DNA of 64,000 nucleotides, from the NCBI RefSeq assembly GCF_014646075.1, contig NZ_BMMT01000002.1, positions 310,001-374,000 of the forward strand, given 5' to 3'. How positions within the stretch are numbered: the first letter of the stretch is position 1; each line of letters begins with the position of its first letter. This DNA comes from Saccharopolyspora thermophila (GTDB lineage: Bacteria; Actinomycetota; Actinomycetes; Mycobacteriales; Pseudonocardiaceae). Both the position numbers and the translations under genes were made by a program. The notes beneath the pieces are model-generated. The model had not been told where the DNA came from, ran no database searches, and was given only the letters and a program-made list of their open reading frames with translations. Below are positions 56,742 through 64,000 of this stretch, piece by piece.

Positions 56742-57003
56742 TACTCTGGACCGTGAACAGGCGATGATCCGGCCATCACCGGGGAGCCTCCGGAAGAACG
56801 GGCGCTCGCGCGCCTCAGTAGAACCGGACGGGTCCAGCCCGTGACAGCTGGCAAATGAGGGGTCGTCGGCGTCCGTCGGCGGCAAGCGGGGTGGTACCGC
56901 GGAACCCGTGTGAGCACGCGCGCGGGTTGTCGTCCCCGTGTGGCACCGAGGCTTCGGTGACTGTGCGGCGGAATCGACACACACCGCGAGGAGCGCATCC
57001 GCG
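56742..57003 (+). ncRNA. T-box leader of ileS (ultrashort Stem I, actinobacterial type)
   Basis: A TACTCT -10 element (56742) precedes a leader with a very short Stem I whose loop holds an ATC isoleucine codon at 56767-56769. Further on is the T-box core GGGGTGGTACCGCGG (56888-56902), followed by an AACCCG/CGGGTT hairpin. Such leaders pair with uncharged tRNA-Ile and, in actinobacteria, mostly expose the ribosome site rather than stop transcription. The promoter position is less certain than the T-box itself. Confidence 0.85.
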
Positions 57004-60000
57004 ATGGCTTATCCCAAGGTTCAGTTCGGCGACGAACGCGGCGTGCCGGCCCAGCCCGCGTTCCCGGAGATCGAGCGCCGGGTGCTGGATTCCTGGGCGG
57101 ACGACAAGACGTTCCGGGCCTCGGTGCAGGCCCGTGAGGCCGGCGTCAACGGTGCCAACGAGTTCGTCTTCTACGACGGCCCGCCGTTCGCCAACGGGCT
57201 GCCGCACTACGGGCACCTGCTGACCGGCTACGTCAAGGACGCGGTGCCCCGCTACCAGACGATGCGGGGCCGCCGGGTCGAGCGCCGCTTCGGCTGGGAC
57301 TGCCACGGGCTGCCCGCCGAGGTGGAGGCCGAGAAGCAGCTCGGCATCACCTCGAAGTCCGAGATCGAGCAGATGGGCGTGGCCGCCTTCAACGAGGCGT
57401 GCCGCACGTCGGTACTGCGTTACACCGCCGAGTGGGAGGACTACGTCACCCGGCAGGCCCGCTGGGTGGACTTCGACAACGACTACAAGACGCTCGACCT
57501 GGACTACATGGAAAGCGTCATGTGGGCGTTCAAGACCCTGTGGGACAAGGGGCTGATCTACGAGGGCTTCCGGGTGCTCTGGTACTGCTGGCGCTGCGAG
57601 ACGCCGCTGTCCAACACCGAGACGCGCATGGACGACGTCTACCGGCAGCGCCAGGACCCGGCGGTGACGGTGGGCCTGCGGCTCCACGCCCCCGGCAGGC
57701 CCCACGACCAGGCGCTGGCCCTGGTGTGGACGACGACCCCGTGGACGCTGCCGTCCAACCTCGCCGCGGCGGTGCACCCCGAGGTGGACTACGTGCTCGT
57801 CGCGCCCGGCACCAGCGCGGAGCGCTACGTACTGGCCGAGGCGCGGCTGGGCGCGTACGCGCGGGAGCTCGGCGAGGACGTGGCCGACCACGTCGTGGCC
57901 CGGTTCAAGGGCTCTGACCTGCTCGGCACCCGCTACACTCCGCCGTTCGACTTCTTCGTCGGCCGGAAGAACGCGCACCAGGTGCTGGCCGCCGACTACG
58001 TCACCACCGACGACGGCACCGGGATCGTGCACATCGCCCCGGCCTTTGGCGAGGAGGACAAGGCCGTCACCGACGCGGCGGACATCGAGCCGGTCGTGCC
58101 GGTCGACGCGCAGGGCAGGTTCACCGCCGAGGTGCCGCCGTACGAGGGCCTGCAGGTCTTCGAGGCGAACAAGCAGATCGCCCGCGACCTCAGAGAGAAG
58201 GGCCTCCTGCTGCGGCACGAGACCTACGACCACGCCTACCCGCACTGCTGGCGCTGCGACAACGCGCTGATCCAGCGCGCGGTGTCGTCCTGGTTCGTGG
58301 CGGTCAGCCGGTTCAAGGACCGGATGGTCGAGCTGAACCAGCAGATCAACTGGGTTCCCGGCCACATCCGGGACGGCCAGTTCGGCAAGTGGCTGGAGAA
58401 CGCCCGCGACTGGAACATCTCCCGCAACCGGTACTGGGGTTCGCCGATCCCGGTGTGGGTGTCCGACGACCCGAACTACCCGCGCATCGACGTGTACGGG
58501 TCGCTGGACGAGCTGGAGCGTGACTTCGGGGTGCGGCCGACGAACCTGCACCGCCCGGAGATCGACCAGCTGACCCGGCCGAACCCGGACGACCCGACCG
58601 GGAAGTCGACGATGCGGCGGGTGCCGGAGGTGCTGGACTGCTGGTTCGAGTCCGGCTCGATGCCGTTCGCCCAGGTGCACTACCCGTTCGAGAACGCCGA
58701 GTGGTTCGAGCACCACTACCCGGGCGACTTCATCGTCGAGTACAACGGGCAGACCCGCGGCTGGTTCTACACGCTGCACGTGCTGGCGACCGCGCTGTTC
58801 GACCGGCCCGCGTTCGCCAACGTCGTGGCGCACGGCATCGTGCTGGGCTCCGACGGGCAGAAGATGTCGAAGTCCAAGCGCAACTACCCGGACGTCAACG
58901 AGGTCTTCGACCGCGACGGCTCGGACGCGATGCGCTGGTTCTTGATGTCCAGCCCGATCCTGCGGGGCGGCGACCTGGTGGTCACCGAGCGGGGCATCCG
59001 GGATGCGGTGCGGCAGGCCGTGCTGCCGCTGTGGAACTCCTGGTACTTCCTGGCGCTGTACGCCAACGCAGCGGGCGTCGAGGGGCGGTCCAGAGTGGAC
59101 AGCCAGCACGTGCTGGACCGCTACGTGCTGGCCAAGACGCACGAGCTGGTCGGCGACGTGCAGTCCGCGATGGACTCGTTCGACCTGGCCGGGGCCTGCG
59201 CGACGGTCCGCGACTTCCTCGAGGTGCTGACGAACTGGTACGTGCGCCGCTCCCGCGACCGGTTCTGGGCGGGCGACCGCGACGCCATCGACACCCTGCA
59301 CACGGTGCTGGAGGTGACCTGCCGGGTGGTGGCGCCGCTGCTGCCGCTGACCGCCGAGGCGGTGTGGCGGGGGCTGACCGGGGGCCGCTCGGTGCACCTG
59401 ACGGACTGGCCGCTGGTCGACGAGCTGCCCGCGGACGCCGCGCTGGTGACGGCGATGGACCGGGTGCGCCAGGTGTGCTCGTCGGCGTTGGCGCTGCGCA
59501 AGGCCAACAAGCTGCGGGTGCGGTTGCCGCTGGCGAAGCTGGTGGTGGCCACGCCGGACGCGGAGACGTTGCGGCCGTTCGCGGAGCTGGTCCGCGACGA
59601 GGTCAACGTCAAGGAGCTGGAGCTGAGCACCGACGTGGCCGCGCACGGCCGCTTCGAGATCGCGGTGAACGCGCGGGCCGCCGGTCCGCGGCTGGGCCGG
59701 GACGTGCAGAAGGTGATCAAGGCCGTCAAGGCTGGCGAGTGGAGCCGCACCCCCGGCGGCTCAGTGGTCGCGGCCGGGATCGAGCTGCGCGACGGCGAGT
59801 TCACCGAGCGCCTGGTGTCGACCGACACCGGTGCTGCGTCGGCGCTGCCGGGCGGCGACGGCCTGGTGGTGCTGGACACCGAGGTGACCGCGGAGCTGGC
59901 GGCCGAGGGACTGGCCCGCGACGTGGTGCGCGTGGTGCAGCAGGCCCGCAAGGCTGCGGACTTCGAGGTGTCGGACCGGATCGCGGTGACCGTCGAGGCA

Positions 60001-60153
60001 CCGGCGGAGGTGCTGGCGGCCATCGAGGCGCACCGGGAGTTCATCGCGGGCGAGACGCTCGCGGAGTCGCTGGAGACCGGTTCCACGCCGGACGGTTACG
60101 TCGGAACGGTCGGCGAGGGCACCGAGATCAGGGTCGCGGCGACCCGGCTCTGA
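57004..60153 (+). CDS. ileS: Isoleucyl-tRNA synthetase
   Basis: The 1,049-residue class I synthetase has H68-Y-G-H71 (HIGH-like), the editing domain ([11 protein letters not shown], about residues 240-400), and K620-M-S-K-S624. There is no C-terminal zinc finger of the short E. coli type; the length is that of the long form found in mycobacteria and eukaryotes, often less mupirocin-sensitive. It charges tRNA-Ile. The ATG at 57004 has GAGGAG upstream and is controlled by the T-box. Confidence 0.97.
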   Translation: MAYPKVQFGDERGVPAQPAFPEIERRVLDSWADDKTFRASVQAREAGVNGANEFVFYDGPPFANGLPHYGHLLTGYVKDAVPRYQTMRGRRVERRFGWDCHGLPAEVEAEKQLGITSKSEIEQMGVAAFNEACRTSVLRYTAEWEDYVTRQARWVDFDNDYKTLDLDYMESVMWAFKTLWDKGLIYEGFRVLWYCWRCETPLSNTETRMDDVYRQRQDPAVTVGLRLHAPGRPHDQALALVWTTTPWTLPSNLAAAVHPEVDYVLVAPGTSAERYVLAEARLGAYARELGEDVADHVVARFKGSDLLGTRYTPPFDFFVGRKNAHQVLAADYVTTDDGTGIVHIAPAFGEEDKAVTDAADIEPVVPVDAQGRFTAEVPPYEGLQVFEANKQIARDLREKGLLLRHETYDHAYPHCWRCDNALIQRAVSSWFVAVSRFKDRMVELNQQINWVPGHIRDGQFGKWLENARDWNISRNRYWGSPIPVWVSDDPNYPRIDVYGSLDELERDFGVRPTNLHRPEIDQLTRPNPDDPTGKSTMRRVPEVLDCWFESGSMPFAQVHYPFENAEWFEHHYPGDFIVEYNGQTRGWFYTLHVLATALFDRPAFANVVAHGIVLGSDGQKMSKSKRNYPDVNEVFDRDGSDAMRWFLMSSPILRGGDLVVTERGIRDAVRQAVLPLWNSWYFLALYANAAGVEGRSRVDSQHVLDRYVLAKTHELVGDVQSAMDSFDLAGACATVRDFLEVLTNWYVRRSRDRFWAGDRDAIDTLHTVLEVTCRVVAPLLPLTAEAVWRGLTGGRSVHLTDWPLVDELPADAALVTAMDRVRQVCSSALALRKANKLRVRLPLAKLVVATPDAETLRPFAELVRDEVNVKELELSTDVAAHGRFEIAVNARAAGPRLGRDVQKVIKAVKAGEWSRTPGGSVVAAGIELRDGEFTERLVSTDTGAASALPGGDGLVVLDTEVTAELAAEGLARDVVRVVQQARKAADFEVSDRIAVTVEAPAEVLAAIEAHREFIAGETLAESLETGSTPDGYVGTVGEGTEIRVAATRL

Positions 60154-60191
60154 TCCGAGGAGGGGCGCCTCCGCGAGTTCGACCGCGCCTC

Positions 60192-60226
60192 GGGGATCGC
60201 CGTGTGGTGTGGGCACCGCGGTCCCC
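60192..60226 (+). terminator. Compound hairpin after ileS
   Basis: GGGGA pairs with TCCCC at the base and GGTG with CACC near the loop, with unpaired bases between. It begins 38 nt after the ileS stop; a moderate call. Confidence 0.5.
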
Positions 60227-60324
60227 GTCGTGCGATTTTCTCGCGGGGGCGCCTGCGTACGTGTGTGACGTAGGACGCTCCCACGGTGCGGGACGCCTGT
60301 TGCCCACTGCGGCGGCGGTTTCCT

Positions 60325-60455
60325 AGGGTGTGGGACCGAAGGTCATGAGCGCCAGCGTCAAGCCCCGGCTTGCTGGCCGGCAACCCTCCAACCGCGGTGG
60401 GGTGCCCCGGGTGAGGACCTGGCCGGTCGCGTAGGGCGATTCGGCAAGCGCGGAC
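60325..60455 (+). promoter_or_regulatory. SAM riboswitch (S-box clan, closest to SAM-IV) with its promoter
   Basis: TAGGGT (60325) serves as -10. The RNA then has GGTCATGAGCGCCAGCG, a CCCCGGCTTGCTGGCCGGCAA element and AACCGCGGTGGGGTGCCCC, closing with GAGGACC against the first GGTC. This is the conserved actinobacterial SAM aptamer core. It lies 40-150 nt before a cysteine-desulfurase-like gene and should switch it off when S-adenosylmethionine is plentiful. The exact 3' limit is approximate. Confidence 0.85.
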
Positions 60456-60494
60456 CCCTCGTGGCGGGTCCGATGAGGCCCTGGGAGGGGCATC

Positions 60495-61832
60495 ATGACA
60501 TCTGCCGTCATCGACATCCCGTCTCAGTCCGCCGCGGACCGCGGGGTTCCGGCCGTGGTCGGTGCCGCGTTGCGGGTTCCGCTGGTCACCGGCGGGCACA
60601 TCGGTTACGCGAACCTCGACCACGCCGCGAGCGCGCCCTGTCTGGCGGCCGTGCAGGCCGCGGTGGACGAGTTGCTTCCCTGGTACGCCAGCGTGCACCG
60701 CGGCGCCGGGTTCGCCTCGCAGGTGTGCACCCGGGTCTACGAGGGAGCGCGGGAGACGCTGCTGGACTTCGTGGGTGCGCGGCGCGGGGACGAGGTGGTC
60801 TTCACCCGCAACACCACCGACGCGCTGAACCTGCTGGCGCGGGCGGTGCCGCGCGGCACGTCCGTCGTCGTCTTCGACAGCGAGCACCACGCCGCCCTGC
60901 TGCCGTGGGCCGGGCCGCGGGTGCGCCGCCTTTCCGCACCGGAAAGCCCGGCAGCGGCCGTCGCCGCGCTCGACGAGGCGCTCGCCGACTGCCCGGAGGG
61001 ACCGCGGCTGGCGGTGCTCACCGGCGCCTCCAACGTGACCGGGGAACTGTGGCCGGTCGCCGAGCTCGCGCGGGTGGCGCGCCGCCGCGGGTCGCGGACC
61101 GTCCTGGACGCCGCGCAGCTCGCCCCGCACCGCCCGGTGCGCATCGGCGAGCTGGACGTCGACTACGTGGCCCTGTCCGGGCACAAGCTCTACGCGCCGT
61201 TCGGCGCCGGTGCCCTCATCGGGCGCGCGGACTGGCTCAACGCCGCCGATCCGTACCTGGCCGGTGGCGGTGCCACCAGGGTGGTGCGGGAGCAGTCGGT
61301 CAGCTGGACCACCGGCCCCGAGCGCCACGAGGCGGGCTCGCCGAACACCGTCGGCGTGCACGCGCTGGCCCGGGCCTGCCAGACGCTGGCCGCGAACTGG
61401 GACGGCGTCATCGCGCACGAGGAGGCGCTGCTGCGGCGGCTGCGGGCCGGGCTGCGGCACGTGCCCGGAGTGCGGGAGCTGCGGCTGTTCGACGCTGACC
61501 ACGACCGCGTCGGTGTGGTGAGCTTCACCGTCGACGGCCAGGACCCGGGGCTGCTGGCGGCGGCGTTGTCCGCCGAGCACGGCATCGGTGTCCGTGACGG
61601 CCTGTTCTGTGCCCACCTGGCGACCCGGCGGCTGCTCGCCCGGGCGGGCGCGGACGCCGAGCGCGCGGTGCGGGTCAGCGTGGGTCTGGGCACCACGCCG
61701 GAGCACGTCGACCGCTTCCTGACCGCACTGCGCACGCTGGTGACCGACGGACCGGTGTGGCGCTACGAGCAGCGCGACGGTCGCTGGAGCCCGGCCGACG
61801 ACCCGCGCCCGGCACCGGACTTCCTCCGCTGA
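60495..61832 (+). CDS. Class V aminotransferase, cysteine-desulfurase-like
   Basis: The 445-residue PLP enzyme has [20 protein letters not shown] and SGHKLYAP with the PLP lysine K231. C372 in [12 protein letters not shown] sits where cysteine desulfurases carry the persulfide Cys. It may release sulfur from cysteine or a related thiol. Control by a SAM riboswitch ties it to methionine/sulfur supply. It has no iron-sulfur scaffold gene next to it, so a SufS role is doubtful. GGGAGGGG precedes the ATG by 5 nt. Confidence 0.82.
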   Translation: MTSAVIDIPSQSAADRGVPAVVGAALRVPLVTGGHIGYANLDHAASAPCLAAVQAAVDELLPWYASVHRGAGFASQVCTRVYEGARETLLDFVGARRGDEVVFTRNTTDALNLLARAVPRGTSVVVFDSEHHAALLPWAGPRVRRLSAPESPAAAVAALDEALADCPEGPRLAVLTGASNVTGELWPVAELARVARRRGSRTVLDAAQLAPHRPVRIGELDVDYVALSGHKLYAPFGAGALIGRADWLNAADPYLAGGGATRVVREQSVSWTTGPERHEAGSPNTVGVHALARACQTLAANWDGVIAHEEALLRRLRAGLRHVPGVRELRLFDADHDRVGVVSFTVDGQDPGLLAAALSAEHGIGVRDGLFCAHLATRRLLARAGADAERAVRVSVGLGTTPEHVDRFLTALRTLVTDGPVWRYEQRDGRWSPADDPRPAPDFLR

Positions 61833-61909
61833 CCCCTCCGGGCGCGCCGTTTCCGCGGTCTTGCCGACGGCGGGTACTGCTGCGCTGCGCCCGGTGTCGT
61901 TCAGGGACA

Positions 61910-62527
61910 ATGGAGGTTGTGAGCACCGAGCAGTCCTCCCCGGAGCAGGCGGACCCCGAGCGGGCCGCCGCCGAGCCGCCCCCCGACGAGCCGCGCGTGC
62001 GATCCCGGAAGCTGCTCGCGCTGCTGTTCGGGGTGGCGGTGGTGGCCCTCGCGGTCGACATCGTCACCAAGGTGGCGGTGGTGGCCAACCTGGAAGGGCG
62101 GCCGCCGGTCCGGCTGCTGGGCGGCCTGCTGTACCTGGACGTGCTGCGCAACCCGGGCGCGGCCTTCTCGCTGGCCACCGGCATGACCTGGCTGCTGGCG
62201 CTGCTGGCCATCGCGGTCGTGGGCGTGATCATCTGGCTGGCGCCGAAGCTGCGCTCGCCCGGCTGGGCGGTCGGGCTCGGCCTGGTGCTTGGCGGCGCGC
62301 TCGGCAACCTGGTGGACCGCGTCTTCCGCGCTCCCGGCCCACTGCAGGGCCACGTGGTGGACTTTGTGTCCGTGTTCGCGCCGGGCGGCGCGGTGTGGCC
62401 GGTGTTCAACATCGCCGACAGTTGCATCGTCAGCGGCGGTGTCCTGGTGGTCCTGCTGTCGCTGCTGGGCCGCGACTACGACGGGACGGTGCACCGCCGG
62501 AACAAGGCCGCGGAGAACGACTCGTGA
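61910..62527 (+). CDS. lspA: Prolipoprotein signal peptidase LspA
   Basis: The 205-residue aspartic membrane peptidase has four spans, [20 protein letters not shown] and FNIADSCIV, which hold the catalytic Asp pair. An acidic, Pro-rich cytoplasmic N-terminus of about 35 residues precedes the first span. It removes lipoprotein signal peptides. The ATG at 61910 is taken as start; the GTG at 61919 is too close to GGAGG to use it well. The stop overlaps rluD (GTGA). Confidence 0.93.
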   Translation: MEVVSTEQSSPEQADPERAAAEPPPDEPRVRSRKLLALLFGVAVVALAVDIVTKVAVVANLEGRPPVRLLGGLLYLDVLRNPGAAFSLATGMTWLLALLAIAVVGVIIWLAPKLRSPGWAVGLGLVLGGALGNLVDRVFRAPGPLQGHVVDFVSVFAPGGAVWPVFNIADSCIVSGGVLVVLLSLLGRDYDGTVHRRNKAAENDS

Positions 62528-63453
62528 GCGATCTGCGAACCCTGCCGGTGCCCGAGGGGCTGGACGGCATGCGGGTGGACGCCGGGCTGTCGAAACTGCT
62601 GGGGCTGTCCCGCAGCGCCATTGCCTCCCTGGCGGAATCCGGTGACGTACTCATCGACGGCAGCCCGGCGGGCAAGTCGGACCGGCTGGTCGCCGGTGCG
62701 TGGCTGGAGGTGACCCTGCCGACGGCGCGGCCGCCGCTGCAGGTCGTGCCGGTGCCCGTCGAGGGGCTGAAGATCCTGCACGAGGACGACGAGATCGTCG
62801 TCGTCGACAAGCCGATCGGCGTGGCCGTGCACCCGAGCCCCGGCTGGGAGGGGCCGACCGTGGTGGGCGGGCTGGCCGCCGCGGGGGTGCGCATCGCGAC
62901 CTCCGGCGCCGCCGAGCGGCAGGGCGTCGTGCACCGGCTGGACGCGGGAACCACCGGCGTCATGGTCGTGGCCAAGAGCGAGCACGCGTACTCCGTGCTC
63001 AAGCGGGCGTTCAAGGAACGCACCGTGGACAAGCGCTACCACGCGGTCGTGCAGGGCCACCCCGACCCGAGCCGCGGCACCATCGACGCGCCGATCGACC
63101 GGCACCCGCGCCACGACTACAAGTTCGCGGTCGTCACCGGTGGCAAGCCCAGCATCACGCACTACGAGACGGTGGAGGCGTTCCGCGCCGCATCACTGGT
63201 GGACGTGAAACTGGAAACCGGCCGCACCCACCAGATCCGGGTGCACTTCGCGGCGATCCGGCACCCCTGCGTCGGCGACCTCACCTACGGCGCGGACCCG
63301 GTGCTGGCCCGCAGGCTCGGCATCACCCGGCAGTGGCTGCACGCGCGGAGCCTGTCCTTCGAGCACCCCGCGGGCGGGTGGGTCACGTTCGACAGCGAGT
63401 ACCCGGCCGATCTGCAGCACGCGCTCGACGCGCTGCGCGATCAGGACAGCTGA
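62524..63453 (+). CDS. 23S rRNA pseudouridine synthase RluD-like
   Basis: The 309-residue protein has an N-terminal S4 domain ([21 protein letters not shown]) and the RluA catalytic motif [12 protein letters not shown] with D140. The late [12 protein letters not shown] helix confirms the RluA/RluD family. It modifies uridines of 23S rRNA; RluD versus RluC site choice cannot be told. It is coupled to lspA by GTGA, a very common pair. Confidence 0.93.
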   Translation: MSDLRTLPVPEGLDGMRVDAGLSKLLGLSRSAIASLAESGDVLIDGSPAGKSDRLVAGAWLEVTLPTARPPLQVVPVPVEGLKILHEDDEIVVVDKPIGVAVHPSPGWEGPTVVGGLAAAGVRIATSGAAERQGVVHRLDAGTTGVMVVAKSEHAYSVLKRAFKERTVDKRYHAVVQGHPDPSRGTIDAPIDRHPRHDYKFAVVTGGKPSITHYETVEAFRAASLVDVKLETGRTHQIRVHFAAIRHPCVGDLTYGADPVLARRLGITRQWLHARSLSFEHPAGGWVTFDSEYPADLQHALDALRDQDS

Positions 63454-63500
63454 TCCGGGTACCGTGGTCGCAACGAGCCGTGCGACCACGGAGGGCCGGG

Positions 63501-63797
63501 ATGGCACAGTCGAGATCGTTCGAGGGTTCGGAGGCGCCGACGCCGCCCACCGGGATGCCGGTGATCCAGCCCGGTGCCGACGACGCCACCCCGGCCGAGG
63601 GCTTCACCAGCCTCCGCGACGTGATCAACGCCGAGGACATCGGCAGCGCCTCGCCTGCGGTGTTCGGCGCGCCGGAACCGGAGCCCGCGCCGGGCGAGGC
63701 GGGGGACTGGCCGAAGCTGGAGTACCGCAGCCGCAACCGGCCCGAACGCCCCGGGCGCACCAACCCGCTGCGCATCTTCCGCCGCCGCGCGGACTGA
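63501..63797 (+). CDS. Small basic-tailed hypothetical protein
   Basis: The 98-residue protein is Pro/Glu/Gly-rich and probably mostly disordered, with a short folded-looking segment TSLRDVINAEDIGSASPAVFG and a strongly basic end (NPLRIFRRRAD). No known domain is recognised. GGAGGGCCGGG lies just before the ATG, and codon use is typical of the window, so it is likely real. Confidence 0.65.
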   Translation: MAQSRSFEGSEAPTPPTGMPVIQPGADDATPAEGFTSLRDVINAEDIGSASPAVFGAPEPEPAPGEAGDWPKLEYRSRNRPERPGRTNPLRIFRRRAD

Positions 63798-63878
63798 ACG
63801 CGGGAGTCCAGCGGCGCAGGCGCTGTCGGCCACCCTCGCACCGCGGGTGCGTCCAGCGAGATCACCGGCGCGGAACGC

Positions 63879-64000
63879 TCACAGGGCCTTGAGCTCTTCG
63901 ATCACGTCGCGGACCGAGGACTTGGCGTCGCCGAAGAGCATCGAGGTCTTCGGGTCGGTGTAGAGCGGGTTGTCCACGCCGGCGAACCCGGCGCGCATCG
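63879..64000 (-). CDS. pntB: NAD(P) transhydrogenase beta subunit PntB, C-terminal end only
   Basis: Forty residues of the minus-strand frame are visible before the window ends. They read AGFAGVDNPLYTD, MLFGDAKSSV and VIEELKAL, the conserved C-terminus of PntB domain III (NADP-binding). The rest lies beyond the window. It is convergent with the small hypothetical gene. Confidence 0.88.
   Translation of the reverse strand, partial: MRAGFAGVDNPLYTDPKTSMLFGDAKSSVRDVIEELKAL

Noticed and set aside
56815-59646. 943-codon minus-strand frame opposite ileS
   Set aside because: Shadow of ileS; His/Arg/Val-rich with no domain.
1-64000. tRNA, rRNA, CRISPR array, insertion sequence or prophage
   Set aside because: No cloverleaf with conserved GTTCGAATC-type arm, no regular spaced repeats, and no transposase or integrase motif was found by reading both strands.

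Overview
The window is high-GC actinobacterial chromosome. It carries the division and cell-wall (dcw) cluster, meso-DAP-type MurE, Wag31/DivIVA, SepF, a ClgR-PspA-PspM stress module, frequent GTG/TTG starts, promoters of the leaderless TANNNT type, and actinobacterial T-box and SAM riboswitches. Gene order resembles the mycobacterial ftsK-argA-pgsA-clgR-pspA and wag31-ileS-lspA neighbourhoods. WXG/EspC-type secretion genes and the overall style suggest the order Pseudonocardiales, but the genus cannot be fixed from the sequence alone.

Layout. 0-11 kb: a 5'-truncated unknown protein, several secreted hydrolases (S33-type peptidase, HNH nuclease, Asp-box sialidase-like protein, phospholipase A2), an acyltransferase, ftsK and an FMN-dependent hydroxy-acid oxidase. 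11-17 kb: argA, rimO, pgsA, cinA, clgR, pspA, pspM (tRNA/ribosome and envelope maintenance). 17-22 kb: uracil-type permease, and a minus-strand parA-lysE-nei operon whose nei gene needs a CTG start, then a methyltransferase and a DUF3040 protein. 22.5-27 kb: minus-strand moxR-DUF58-transglutaminase operon, divergent from mraZ.

27.4-52.7 kb: the dcw cluster mraZ-rsmH-ftsL-ftsI // murE-murF-mraY-murD-ftsW-murG-murC-ftsQ / ftsZ. Four GTGGGG-type MraZ boxes at exact 10-bp spacing overlap a clear mraZ promoter. The cluster is broken twice. Between ftsI and murE lie about 7.4 kb of accessory genes: a sugar-acid transporter and dehydratase pair with shared palindromic operators, a secreted CHAP-like hydrolase, and a minus-strand YbaB-EspC-WXG toxin-pentapeptide-repeat module. 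The last reads as a type VII-secreted polymorphic nuclease toxin with its cognate immunity protein. It is the most interesting system here. An SDR gene, whose catalytic Tyr appears to be Phe, sits between ftsQ and ftsZ.

52.7-64 kb: pgeF, yggS, sepF, yggT, wag31, a small membrane protein, a T-box-controlled ileS, a SAM-riboswitch-controlled cysteine-desulfurase-like gene, lspA, rluD, a small hypothetical gene and the 3' end of pntB on the minus strand. No tRNA, rRNA, insertion sequence or CRISPR array was seen.
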